Below, piece by piece: positions 15,211 through 22,503 of a stretch of 48,205 bases of DNA (within the stretch, counting starts at the first letter, position 1; each line of letters begins with the position of its first letter). The notes below the pieces were generated by a model that was not told the origin of the DNA, searched no databases, and saw nothing but the letters and a program-made list of their open reading frames with translations. This DNA comes from an uncultured Verrucomicrobia subdivision 3 bacterium. Its GTDB lineage: Bacteria; Verrucomicrobiota; Verrucomicrobiae; Limisphaerales; UBA11358. Where the stretch lies: positions 1 to 48,205 of the forward strand of contig CAINDH010000289.1 of NCBI GenBank assembly GCA_903847285.1. The letters run 5' to 3'. The position numbers were made by a program, and so were the translations under genes.

Positions 15211-16925
15211 ATCGGGTCGGGTTGAGCTTTGGCCTGGTCGCCGAAAAGCATTTGAAACAGGATGCTAAACATTACGCAGGCGGCGACACCAATCGGATTG
15301 AGCCAGAGATAGCCGATCTCGTGAGCGGGATAAATTTTGCCGAGGAAGAAAAGCGCCAGCACGAGAATTTGCGCCGCCAACGCCGCCAGAAAAACCGCCG
15401 TGCCACCGACACGTTTCAAAAAGAACGCGACGACGAACACGCCAAGCAGCGCCGGGTAAAAAATGGAGGCCACGATATTCAATCCTTCGATGAGATTTTC
15501 GGCAGAACTCACGAAAAGCGCAAAGCCAATCGCAAAGAGCCCCCACAGCGCGGTGAACCATTTTGCGTTGCGCACGTTCCGCGCCTCGTCGTGCGCGGCG
15601 AGCGGACGGAAGTGCCGCCACAAGTCAATGGTGCTGGTCGTGCCGAGCGCGTTCAACTCACCGGCCTTGGAAGAAAGCGCGGACGCAAACATCACCGCGA
15701 TGAGCAGGCCGACGACGCCGTGCGGCAGTTGCGTGAGAATGAAGGTGATGAAAACGTAGTCGGAATCTTTGATCTGCGCGTTCGGGTCAGCGGCTTTCAA
15801 AGCATCGCGTGCTTCTTGGCGCAGGCTTTGCGATGCTTTTTGCGCGTCAGCCAGGGCAGTTTGCGCAGTAGATTCTTCCGCGACATTGCCATGATCGCGG
15901 ACGGCGACCCACGCGCGGATTTTCACCTGCTGGTCGGCGTGCACCACGGAATATTTTTCCTCGATGGCCTTGAACATTGCGCCTTGCGGCCCGGCGACGT
16001 GACGCGCCCATTCGGTTTGGTTGAAGAACACCGGCGTATTTGGCTGGAACTGATAGAATACAAAAAGCATTGCGCCAAGCATGACGATGAAAAACTGCAT
16101 CGGGATTTTGAAAACGGCATTAAACATCAGGCCGAGCCGACCTTCGCGCAACGCCGCGCCGCCGATGTAACGTTGCACCTGAGACTGATCGGTGCCGAAA
16201 TACGAAAGCGACAAAAATAATCCGCCCAGTAGCCCGCTCCAAAAAGTGTAGCGCCGTTGCGGGTCCGGCGTGAAGTCCACGGCCTGCAACTTGCCCATCG
16301 CGCCGGCGATATATAACGCGTCGGCGGGCAGCTTCGTCAGCAGCACGACGAACGCGGTGATCATACCGCCAAAGATGACCCCCATTTGCCATTTTTGCGT
16401 GAGGTTCACCGCCGCGCTGCCGCCGGTGACGGTGTAAACGATCACGAGCAGGCCGGTAAAAATAATCGTGAGGTCGAGCCGCCAGCCGAGGACGGTCGAA
16501 AGAATGATGGCCGGCGCATAAATCGTGATGCCCGCCTGCAAACCGCGTTGCAAAAGAAAAATTGAAGCGCCAAGCAGCCGTGTCTTGGCGTCGAACCGTT
16601 TTCCCAAATACTCGTAAGCCGTGTAGACACCAAGCTGGCGGTAAATCGGCAGGAACACCACGCAGACGATGATGAGCGCGAGCGGCAATCCGAAATAATT
16701 TTGGATGAACGCCATGCCGTTTTCGTAGGCCTGCCCCGGCAGCGAGAGATAAGTGATGGTGCTCGCCTGCGTGGCCATCACCGACAGGCCAATGGTCAGC
16801 CAGCCGGTGTTGCGGTTGCCCTTGAGATAGGTATTGAGATTGTCGGTGTGCCGCGTGCGCCAGGTGCCGTAGGCAGCGATGCCCAGCATGGTTCCAAGCA
16901 AGACAAACCAGTCGAGCGCATTCAT
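15207..16925 (-). CDS. Sodium/solute symporter (SSS family)
   Basis: A 572-aa inner-membrane protein with about 13 hydrophobic segments, fitting the SSS fold. It opens with a membrane helix (LDWFVLLGTMLGIAAYGTW), followed by NTYLKGNRNTGWLTIGLSVMATQASTITYLSLPGQAYENGMAF, the SSS motif region. A larger soluble insert (about residues 300-385, IEEKYSVVHADQQVKIRAW and an Ala/Gln-rich stretch) lies between helices and is less usual. The substrate is not readable. Its start overlaps the 48-aa gene before it and its end overlaps the bshC-like gene, so it is probably in the same operon. A transporter for a sugar, amino acid or thiol precursor would fit; that is inference. Confidence 0.88.
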   Translation of the reverse strand: MNALDWFVLLGTMLGIAAYGTWRTRHTDNLNTYLKGNRNTGWLTIGLSVMATQASTITYLSLPGQAYENGMAFIQNYFGLPLALIIVCVVFLPIYRQLGVYTAYEYLGKRFDAKTRLLGASIFLLQRGLQAGITIYAPAIILSTVLGWRLDLTIIFTGLLVIVYTVTGGSAAVNLTQKWQMGVIFGGMITAFVVLLTKLPADALYIAGAMGKLQAVDFTPDPQRRYTFWSGLLGGLFLSLSYFGTDQSQVQRYIGGAALREGRLGLMFNAVFKIPMQFFIVMLGAMLFVFYQFQPNTPVFFNQTEWARHVAGPQGAMFKAIEEKYSVVHADQQVKIRAWVAVRDHGNVAEESTAQTALADAQKASQSLRQEARDALKAADPNAQIKDSDYVFITFILTQLPHGVVGLLIAVMFASALSSKAGELNALGTTSTIDLWRHFRPLAAHDEARNVRNAKWFTALWGLFAIGFALFVSSAENLIEGLNIVASIFYPALLGVFVVAFFLKRVGGTAVFLAALAAQILVLALFFLGKIYPAHEIGYLWLNPIGVAACVMFSILFQMLFGDQAKAQPDPI

Positions 16926-17068
16926 GCAAAGTGGCGAGAGAAGATTGCGAGCAGTGCCACGACCAGCACGAAAAGCGCGAAGACAAAAATATAAACCCTG
17001 CGCCAGGTGCGGAACCCCGGCACGCCGGGGGATTCATCATTGGCAGATTCGGGCGGCAAGGACTTCAT
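16922..17068 (-). CDS. 48-aa single-span membrane protein before the symporter
   Basis: A small gene easily missed: start ATG at 17068, stop TGA at 16924-16922. The start overlaps the PIG-L stop by ATGA and the stop overlaps the symporter ATG, so it is tightly coupled on both sides. A polar N-terminus (MKSLPPESANDESPGVPG) precedes one membrane helix (VYIFVFALFVLVVALLAIF). It may be a small partner subunit of the symporter. No family recognised. Confidence 0.65.
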   Translation of the reverse strand: MKSLPPESANDESPGVPGFRTWRRVYIFVFALFVLVVALLAIFSRHFA

Positions 17069-19521
17069 TTGCCGAGTGAAATTAAATTTGCGAGCAACCG
17101 AAACGCGCCTGGCACACCGGCGGGCAGCTCGCGAAAAAACACGAGGCTAGTATAAACGAAATAGCCTTTGCCATATCGCGCAACAAGCAGTGAACCTTGT
17201 TTTGATTCTTCACCCGAATCGGCGCAGGCAAGAATGGGCGTAAAGTGTTCGTCCCACTGGTTTGGAAAATATATGCCGCGTTCCTGCACCCACCCAGCAA
17301 AGTCGGCGCTCGTAATTTTGTTCGGCGTGTTCAATGCCGGATGATTCGGCGCGAGAAAAATTATCGTGGCGTTCTCATCCGTCACGCGATCGCCCGACAG
17401 CTTCAAGCTGTAAGGCGCGAGCCGGTCGGTTTTCAAATCGTTGCCAGGGCGGGTGTATTGTTCGATGACGTTGCCGCCCGCTTCCACAAATGCAAACAGC
17501 GCAGGCATATGTTCCGCAAGGTCGGTGTGGACGTTGAACGCGCGGATGCCGATGACCACGGCATCAAAATCTTTTAGCCGATTCGTCGTCAGGTCGGAGA
17601 CGGCGAGGGTCGTGACCTCGTAACCCATCTGCGCGATCGCGTCGGCCACGCTGTCGCCCGCGCCGGGAACGTAGCCGACGCGTTTGCCGCGAATGGCGAG
17701 GTCAAAGCTGACGGCCTTGGTGCGCGCTGGCGGCTGGAGCAGTTGGAAGGGAATATGTTTATAGGCAATCTCGATGCGCTGGTTGCCAAACGTGGCGTCG
17801 CCAATTTTCGCGCTGGCGGTAAGGGTCGTTTCGCCGGCTTTGGCGGGCGCGGTGACGGTGAACGTGAAACTTTTTTTCTCACCGACCATGGCGAGTCGGA
17901 AATCCTGCGTAGCGGGAGAAATTATCCAATCGGCGGGCGCGTTTAGTTTGAGGGTGCCAGCGGAATTGGCGCGGTAAGCGGCGAGTTCCACTTCCACCTT
18001 GTGCGTGGAACTGGGTGAGAAAAGAATTACGTCGGCGACAAAATTCAGCGAGACCGGCGGAATGACATCAAGCCGGCGGCGGGTTCCCGCCTGAACTGGC
18101 TCACCGGGAATCACTAGCTTCTGATCTCCAATCATAAACACCTGTTCAACCGGAAAAGCCGGTGGATTTTCCGGCTGGCCAATCAGGCTCGCGTCATCCA
18201 CGCGAAACATTCCGGCCGTGCTTTCCTCGCGGAGCCAGTAAGGTTGTGTGAGCGGCGTAGTGGCGAGCAGCGTGACAGTTTCATCGCGGTTGGTTTGCGG
18301 GCTTGAAAATAAATCCGTCGCATTTGCGGAAGAAAAATTTTCCTTGATGGCCGGGTGACGCGTGCCCAGCCAGATCACTTGAATTTTGGAGTGAATGCTT
18401 ATGGTGTGATGCAGTTGTAACGACTCGCCGGGGACGACTTCGGCCTGAGGCGTGGTCGTCTCCACTTCCAAGCGGAGGTTGGATTGCAAGATGTGATCAA
18501 GCTGCTGGCGTTTTTGATCTACGATGCGGTCGGTGGGTAACGCCGCCAAAAGCTTTTTCAATTGCAGCAGGATGTTGATGTTCGCATCCAGATTTGTCGG
18601 ATTGAATTTTGCAATCGCTTCATCGGCCAGTCTGGCGATTTCTGCGCCGCCGGGAATTCGCGACCACGTCGTGTCAATTCCATCCATGATGTCATTCGTC
18701 GCCGTTTCGCCGGCGAGCAGGACAAACGATTCGGAGCGCGGCCCGCCGCTGCCGCCACGAAAGTTATCAAAGCCCTGCGACTTGTGCATCGCGCGGCTGC
18801 GTCCGGCGATTGCGCTGAACGATTCGTTCAGCACCGGATCGGTTCCGCCAGCTTCAATGGTTAGAATATTCGTGCCGCCACCATTGCCAAAGCGGCGGTT
18901 GGTGAAAATGCGTTTGGGCTGCCATGGCGCGAGATTTTGTTCGGGGAAGTTTTTTGCGTCGCCGGCGAGTTGGAAGGCTTCGAGCGCCAGCACGGCGGAC
19001 GCGGTGTGGTGGCCGTGCGTGCCACCGGGTTGCGTAGAGAATCCGGCAACGATCACATCGGGACGAAATTCACGGATGACGCGGACGATGTCGGAGACGA
19101 CTTCATCCTTATTCCAAATTTTCAGCGTCTCCAAATAATCCTTGGAAAAACCGAAATCCATCGCACGGGTGAAAAATTGTTGTCCGCCGTCGAGTCGTCG
19201 CGCGGCCAGCAGTTCTTGGGTGCGAATGACGCCGAGTTCCGCGCCAAATTCGCCGCCCAAAACATTTTGCCCGCCATCGCCACGCGTGAGCGAGAGGTAG
19301 GCGGTGCGGTAGTGGCGTCCGCGTGCGAGGTAGGTGATGAGCGCGGTATTCTCGTCGTCAGGATGCGCGGCGACGTAAAGCACGGTGCCGAATTCGCGGA
19401 AGCTGCGGAGATCCTGAATGATTTCGGTGGGTGAATTGGTTTCCGCCGTTGCGTGGCTCGCAGCCAGCGCAACGACGGTCACAATAATGGAAAACGCCCA
19501 GCGATGAAACGCGCGAATCAT
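17065..19521 (-). CDS. Exported multi-domain PIG-L deacetylase
   Basis: An 818-aa protein with a signal peptide (AFSIIVTVVALAASHATA). The N-terminal PIG-L domain has AAHPDDEN (51-58) and GTHGHHTA (167-174) for zinc binding, so it is likely a metal-dependent amide hydrolase. A middle beta domain (about 510-600; LKLNAPADWIISPATQDF, SFTFTVTAPAKAGETTLTA) looks like an NEW3-type or Ig-like module. The C-terminal part (about 615-815) resembles a glutamine amidotransferase/ThuA-like fold (KRVGYVPGAGDSVADAIAQMGYEV, FDAVVIGIRAFN). It probably acts on an extracellular N-acetylated sugar or conjugate. It is coupled to DUF2911 upstream and the symporter pair downstream, so breakdown and uptake may be linked. 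Substrate unknown. Confidence 0.82.
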   Translation of the reverse strand: MIRAFHRWAFSIIVTVVALAASHATAETNSPTEIIQDLRSFREFGTVLYVAAHPDDENTALITYLARGRHYRTAYLSLTRGDGGQNVLGGEFGAELGVIRTQELLAARRLDGGQQFFTRAMDFGFSKDYLETLKIWNKDEVVSDIVRVIREFRPDVIVAGFSTQPGGTHGHHTASAVLALEAFQLAGDAKNFPEQNLAPWQPKRIFTNRRFGNGGGTNILTIEAGGTDPVLNESFSAIAGRSRAMHKSQGFDNFRGGSGGPRSESFVLLAGETATNDIMDGIDTTWSRIPGGAEIARLADEAIAKFNPTNLDANINILLQLKKLLAALPTDRIVDQKRQQLDHILQSNLRLEVETTTPQAEVVPGESLQLHHTISIHSKIQVIWLGTRHPAIKENFSSANATDLFSSPQTNRDETVTLLATTPLTQPYWLREESTAGMFRVDDASLIGQPENPPAFPVEQVFMIGDQKLVIPGEPVQAGTRRRLDVIPPVSLNFVADVILFSPSSTHKVEVELAAYRANSAGTLKLNAPADWIISPATQDFRLAMVGEKKSFTFTVTAPAKAGETTLTASAKIGDATFGNQRIEIAYKHIPFQLLQPPARTKAVSFDLAIRGKRVGYVPGAGDSVADAIAQMGYEVTTLAVSDLTTNRLKDFDAVVIGIRAFNVHTDLAEHMPALFAFVEAGGNVIEQYTRPGNDLKTDRLAPYSLKLSGDRVTDENATIIFLAPNHPALNTPNKITSADFAGWVQERGIYFPNQWDEHFTPILACADSGEESKQGSLLVARYGKGYFVYTSLVFFRELPAGVPGAFRLLANLISLGK

Positions 19522-20375
19522 TTCAGGCTCGAAATCAGGTCTTCGTTCAACTTTACGTAGGCGGTGTCTTTGCCAGCCTTGGCGAGTTCGATGGAACGAT
19601 TCGCGGCGGCGATGGCGGCTTCTTTGTCGCCCTGCTTGGCGAGGATTTTAGCTTTCAGGTGAACGATGTAATACGCCTCACGTTGTTTGATGGCGGCTTC
19701 CACCCAGTCCTTGGCCTTGGCCAAATCCTGATCGTGGTCGTAGTAAAACGCTGCTGCCTGAAAGTAAGGTTTGTTGCCGCCTTCCGCCGCCATCGCCGCA
19801 CTGATTTGCGGCAGGAGCTTGCTGGTCACGTCGAGTTCCATCTTGAGCGGGACGACAGTTTTTTCCCAGACCAAGTTGATGACCGCCGACTCGTCGCGGA
19901 TTTGATTAAACTCGATGGTGAATGTCTCGATGGACGTGTCCGGCAATTTCACAGGCGTGGCCTTGAAACGGACGACATCGTCTTTCGCACCGTATTGCGT
20001 GCCGGATTTACCCACGCCTTTGTTGATGATAATCGTCCATTCATTTTCACCGGGAATCGTATAGAGCGCATACGAACCAGCGGCGAGATCCGTGCCGTTC
20101 AGTTTCACATCCGTGCTAAAAGTGATCTTGGTGGCGTTGTTCGCGCCTGTGCGCCAGACAGAACCGAATGGAACAACCTTCCCAAAAACCTGACGCCCCT
20201 TTGCGCTGGGACGCGAGTAGGTGATTTCAATGTCGGTAAGGCCGACGTGCTGTTTGATGGTGCAGGCGGGGCTGGCGGCGGGAAATTCCAGCTTGGGTGT
20301 TTGCGCGGAGAGCGAGCCGGTAAAACCCAGCGCGACGGCGAGACTTAAAGATGCAAGCAATTTTCGTGTGTTCAT
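19518..20375 (-). CDS. DUF2911 exported protein with helical C-terminus
   Basis: A 285-aa protein starting at ATG 20375 with a signal peptide (LLASLSLAVALGFTGSLSAQ). The DUF2911 domain is shown by CTIKQHVGLTDIEITYSRPSAKGR, VPFGSVWRTGANNATKI and LAAGSYALYTIPGENEWTIIIN. The C-terminal third (about 205-285) adds TPR-like helices (DLAKAKDWVEAAIKQREA, DKEAAIAAANRSIELAKAG). DUF2911 function is unknown. Its stop overlaps the start of the PIG-L gene by ATGA. It lies 34 bases after the other DUF2911 gene. Confidence 0.8.
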   Translation of the reverse strand: MNTRKLLASLSLAVALGFTGSLSAQTPKLEFPAASPACTIKQHVGLTDIEITYSRPSAKGRQVFGKVVPFGSVWRTGANNATKITFSTDVKLNGTDLAAGSYALYTIPGENEWTIIINKGVGKSGTQYGAKDDVVRFKATPVKLPDTSIETFTIEFNQIRDESAVINLVWEKTVVPLKMELDVTSKLLPQISAAMAAEGGNKPYFQAAAFYYDHDQDLAKAKDWVEAAIKQREAYYIVHLKAKILAKQGDKEAAIAAANRSIELAKAGKDTAYVKLNEDLISSLK

Positions 20376-20409
20376 GTTGGTGGTGGTGAAAGTGTTTTTG
20401 CGGTTGAAA

Positions 20410-20973
20410 TTACTTGGGAACGGTGAATGCAGCCGAATACGACGTGTTTTCCCAAGCGAACTTGATTCCGCCACCGCCAGCGGCACCTTTAGCCACCGCG
20501 ATGGTGAATTGATCAACCGCCGCCTCCGTGGCTTCCTTTTTCAAATCCACACGCGCGAGATCCTGTTTCTCGTCGTAGCTGCCGCGACCAACACCCCATT
20601 GCCCAACTTGTTTGTTGATGATGAGCTTGGCCGAGCCGTCCTCGTTCGGCAGCAACCACAAGGTGTAAGCGCCCGCCGGAACGGTCGTCTCGCCAAACGC
20701 GATCGGCTTCTGCACCAGAAGCACCGTCGCTTCGTCGGCGCCCGTGCGCCAAACTTTGCCGTAGGGCACGAGACCGCCCCAGATTTTACGGACTACGCCT
20801 GACTTAGGGTCTTTCGAGTAAGGCCGGCCATAAACAACAGTGACGCGGCTGCCATCGATGACCGCGCCGACGGTTTCATGCGGGCTGACGCGTTTTTGCT
20901 GTGCCATCAACGGCAAGGCGCTGGCGAGGATGGCGGCGAGGATGAGAAACTTAATTTTTTTCATGGGGTTCAC
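20410..20973 (-). CDS. DUF2911 exported protein
   Basis: A 187-aa protein with a signal peptide (KKIKFLILAAILASALPLMAQ) and one DUF2911 domain (VTVVYGRPYSKD, GGLVPYGKVWRTGADEATVLLV, VPAGAYTLWLLPNEDG). It is a paralogue of the next gene and heads the minus-strand operon that includes the PIG-L, symporter and bacillithiol genes. The start could also be the ATG at 20964 (MKKIKF), which gives a more typical signal peptide. Function unknown. Confidence 0.8.
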   Translation of the reverse strand: MNPMKKIKFLILAAILASALPLMAQQKRVSPHETVGAVIDGSRVTVVYGRPYSKDPKSGVVRKIWGGLVPYGKVWRTGADEATVLLVQKPIAFGETTVPAGAYTLWLLPNEDGSAKLIINKQVGQWGVGRGSYDEKQDLARVDLKKEATEAAVDQFTIAVAKGAAGGGGIKFAWENTSYSAAFTVPK

Positions 20974-21187
20974 GTTGTTGGTTTGGCTGATTTAGTTGAG
21001 GTTGTTAGAGGGTGGACGCTTTGGTGTGCGTCTAAGTTACCAACGGCGTGCGACGGTTGCCATTTGGAATTGGCAGGGTGTGAACCAGATCAACCTTGCC
21101 TAGCAGGTTCTTTTCAGGCGGTAACATTTGCCCATAATCGCGGATGACAGATAACAATTTCGTTGGTTTTAAAGGGAATTTCTCCGC

Positions 21188-21202
21188 TGGCATCGTCGCT
21201 GC
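21188..21202 (+). promoter_or_regulatory. Sigma-54 promoter before the flagellar operon
   Basis: TGGCATCGTCGCTGC matches the -24/-12 consensus (TGGCAC-N5-TTGC) with two changes and exact 10-base spacing between GG and GC. Transcription would begin near 21214, 11 bases before the flgB ATG at 21225. An activator with the needed GAFTGA motif is encoded at 11177-12592. Confidence 0.6.
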
Positions 21203-21224
21203 TTTGCATGGCTCGGAAAATTGT

Positions 21225-21605
21225 ATGATCGAAGCCCTGTTCAACCAGCCCAACTACCTCGCCGCGAAAAAAACGCTCGATGCAGTCGCGCTGCGGCAGG
21301 AGGCCATCGCCAACAACCTCGCCAACCTTGAAACACCCGGCTATCGCCGCGTGGACCTGGCACCGAATTTCGAACAGCAACTTCAGAACGCCACAGCGGC
21401 GGGCAGTTCAGAAACTATTTCCTCACTCACGCCATCGCTTATGGCGGATATGACCGCCAAGCCCAACAGCAAAGACGGCAATACGGTGAATCTGGAGGAT
21501 GAACTGATGCGCATGAATCAAAATGCCATGACCCACGCGCTGGAAACCCAAATGATCACCGGCGCACTCGCCAAGATGCGCCTCGCCATCACCGGCCACT
21601 CCTGA
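21225..21605 (+). CDS. flgB: FlgB, flagellar proximal rod protein
   Basis: Forms part of the rod between the MS ring and hook. Residues 1-45 hold the rod-family start (ALFNQPNYLAAKKTLDAVALRQEAIANNLANLETPGYRRVDL) and the C-terminus is the usual amphipathic helix (MNQNAMTHALETQMITGALAKMRLAI). The open frame extends to 21144, but the 27 extra residues are foreign to FlgB and would run through the sigma-54 promoter, so I use the ATG at 21225. It is 126 aa, normal. First gene of the operon; flgC follows after 5 bases. Confidence 0.9.
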   Translation: MIEALFNQPNYLAAKKTLDAVALRQEAIANNLANLETPGYRRVDLAPNFEQQLQNATAAGSSETISSLTPSLMADMTAKPNSKDGNTVNLEDELMRMNQNAMTHALETQMITGALAKMRLAITGHS

Positions 21606-21610
21606 TTTTT

Positions 21611-22036
21611 ATGATTCAAATCCTCTCCGGCATCCACAACACGTCCTCCGCGCTCGAAGCGGAGCGCACGCGGTTGGATGTCATCGCTCAAAACATCGCG
21701 AACGCGCACACGACAAAGGATGTGGACGGCCAACCGTATCAACGTCGCGTGGTCATTTTTGCAAACGAACTACAGAACGCAATGAATGCTGGCAATTCAG
21801 ATTTGCCAGCGATGCACGTGGCGAAAATCGAGCGCGACCAGCGTCCTCCTTTGAAAATTTACGATCCCAGCAGCCCCAATGCGGATGCGAAGGGGATGGT
21901 TTCCATGCCGAACATCAACATCCATGAGGAAATGGCGGACATGATTTCTGCCTCACGCACGTTTGAAGCAAACCTCGCGGTGGTGAAGAACGCCCGCTCG
22001 ATGGCGATGCAAACGCTGGCGATGGGCCGGCACTAA
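21611..22036 (+). CDS. flgC: FlgC, flagellar proximal rod protein
   Basis: A 141-aa rod subunit. It has the family N-terminus (HNTSSALEAERTRLDVIAQNIANAHTTK) and the C-terminal motif (MPNINIHEEMADMISASRTFEANLAVVKNARSMAMQTLAMGR). Size and order after flgB are standard. Confidence 0.92.
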   Translation: MIQILSGIHNTSSALEAERTRLDVIAQNIANAHTTKDVDGQPYQRRVVIFANELQNAMNAGNSDLPAMHVAKIERDQRPPLKIYDPSSPNADAKGMVSMPNINIHEEMADMISASRTFEANLAVVKNARSMAMQTLAMGRH

Positions 22037-22055
22037 ACAATTTAACTGACGCACC

Positions 22056-22397
22056 ATGTCACCGCTTTCAGGAATCCCCGCCTACAGTCCAGGCCTAATG
22101 CCGCGTATTGCGCCGATGCCGGGAAACGACGTCGCCGAAATTCCTTCAGCACTGCCAGCCGCAGCGCCTGCTGGCAGCGCGGATTTTTCTTCGATGCTCG
22201 GAAATTTTGTTTCCGAGGTGAACGCGTCGCAGCTGCACGCGGGTCAACAGGTGAATGCGTTGCAGTCTGGCCAGAACGTGCCGCTGCATCAAGCAGTCGT
22301 GGCGATGGAAGAGGCGAGCGTTTCGTTTCAACTGATGGTGGAAGTGCGAAACAAACTCATGGAGTCGTATCAGGAAATCATGCGGATGCAGATTTGA
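22056..22397 (+). CDS. fliE: FliE, MS-ring/rod adaptor
   Basis: Joins the MS ring to the rod. A 113-aa protein whose C-terminal half is the conserved part (DFSSMLGNFVSEVNASQLHAGQQVNALQSG, LHQAVVAMEEASVSFQLMVEVRNKLMESYQEIMRMQ). The N-terminal 45 residues are proline- and alanine-rich. It follows flgC by 19 bases; the next sequence is the damaged start of fliF. Confidence 0.9.
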   Translation: MSPLSGIPAYSPGLMPRIAPMPGNDVAEIPSALPAAAPAGSADFSSMLGNFVSEVNASQLHAGQQVNALQSGQNVPLHQAVVAMEEASVSFQLMVEVRNKLMESYQEIMRMQI

Positions 22398-22422
22398 AAA
22401 ATTTTTATGGGTCACACTCTGA

Positions 22423-22503
22423 ATGAACAACAACTTTTCCAAGCTCGGTAAATAACTTCTGGAGATCTGGGGGCAACTCGGCGCGAGCCAGCGCATTAGC
22501 GTA
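22423..22503 (+). pseudogene. fliF: Detached 5' end of fliF, with in-frame TAA
   Basis: ATG 22423 begins ten codons of FliF-like N-terminus followed by TAA at 22453-22455. After it, the same frame gives 16 more FliF-like codons before ATG 22504. A Gln codon (CAA) at the TAA would restore a usual FliF beginning (KLGKQLLEIWGQL). Confidence 0.65.

Noticed and set aside
21096..21100. Sigma-54 promoter around TTGCC at 21096
   Set aside because: There is no GG at the fixed 10-base distance upstream; the site at 21188-21202 fits instead.
21144..21224. Upstream start of flgB at 21144
   Set aside because: The extra 27 residues are unlike FlgB and the region contains the sigma-54 promoter.
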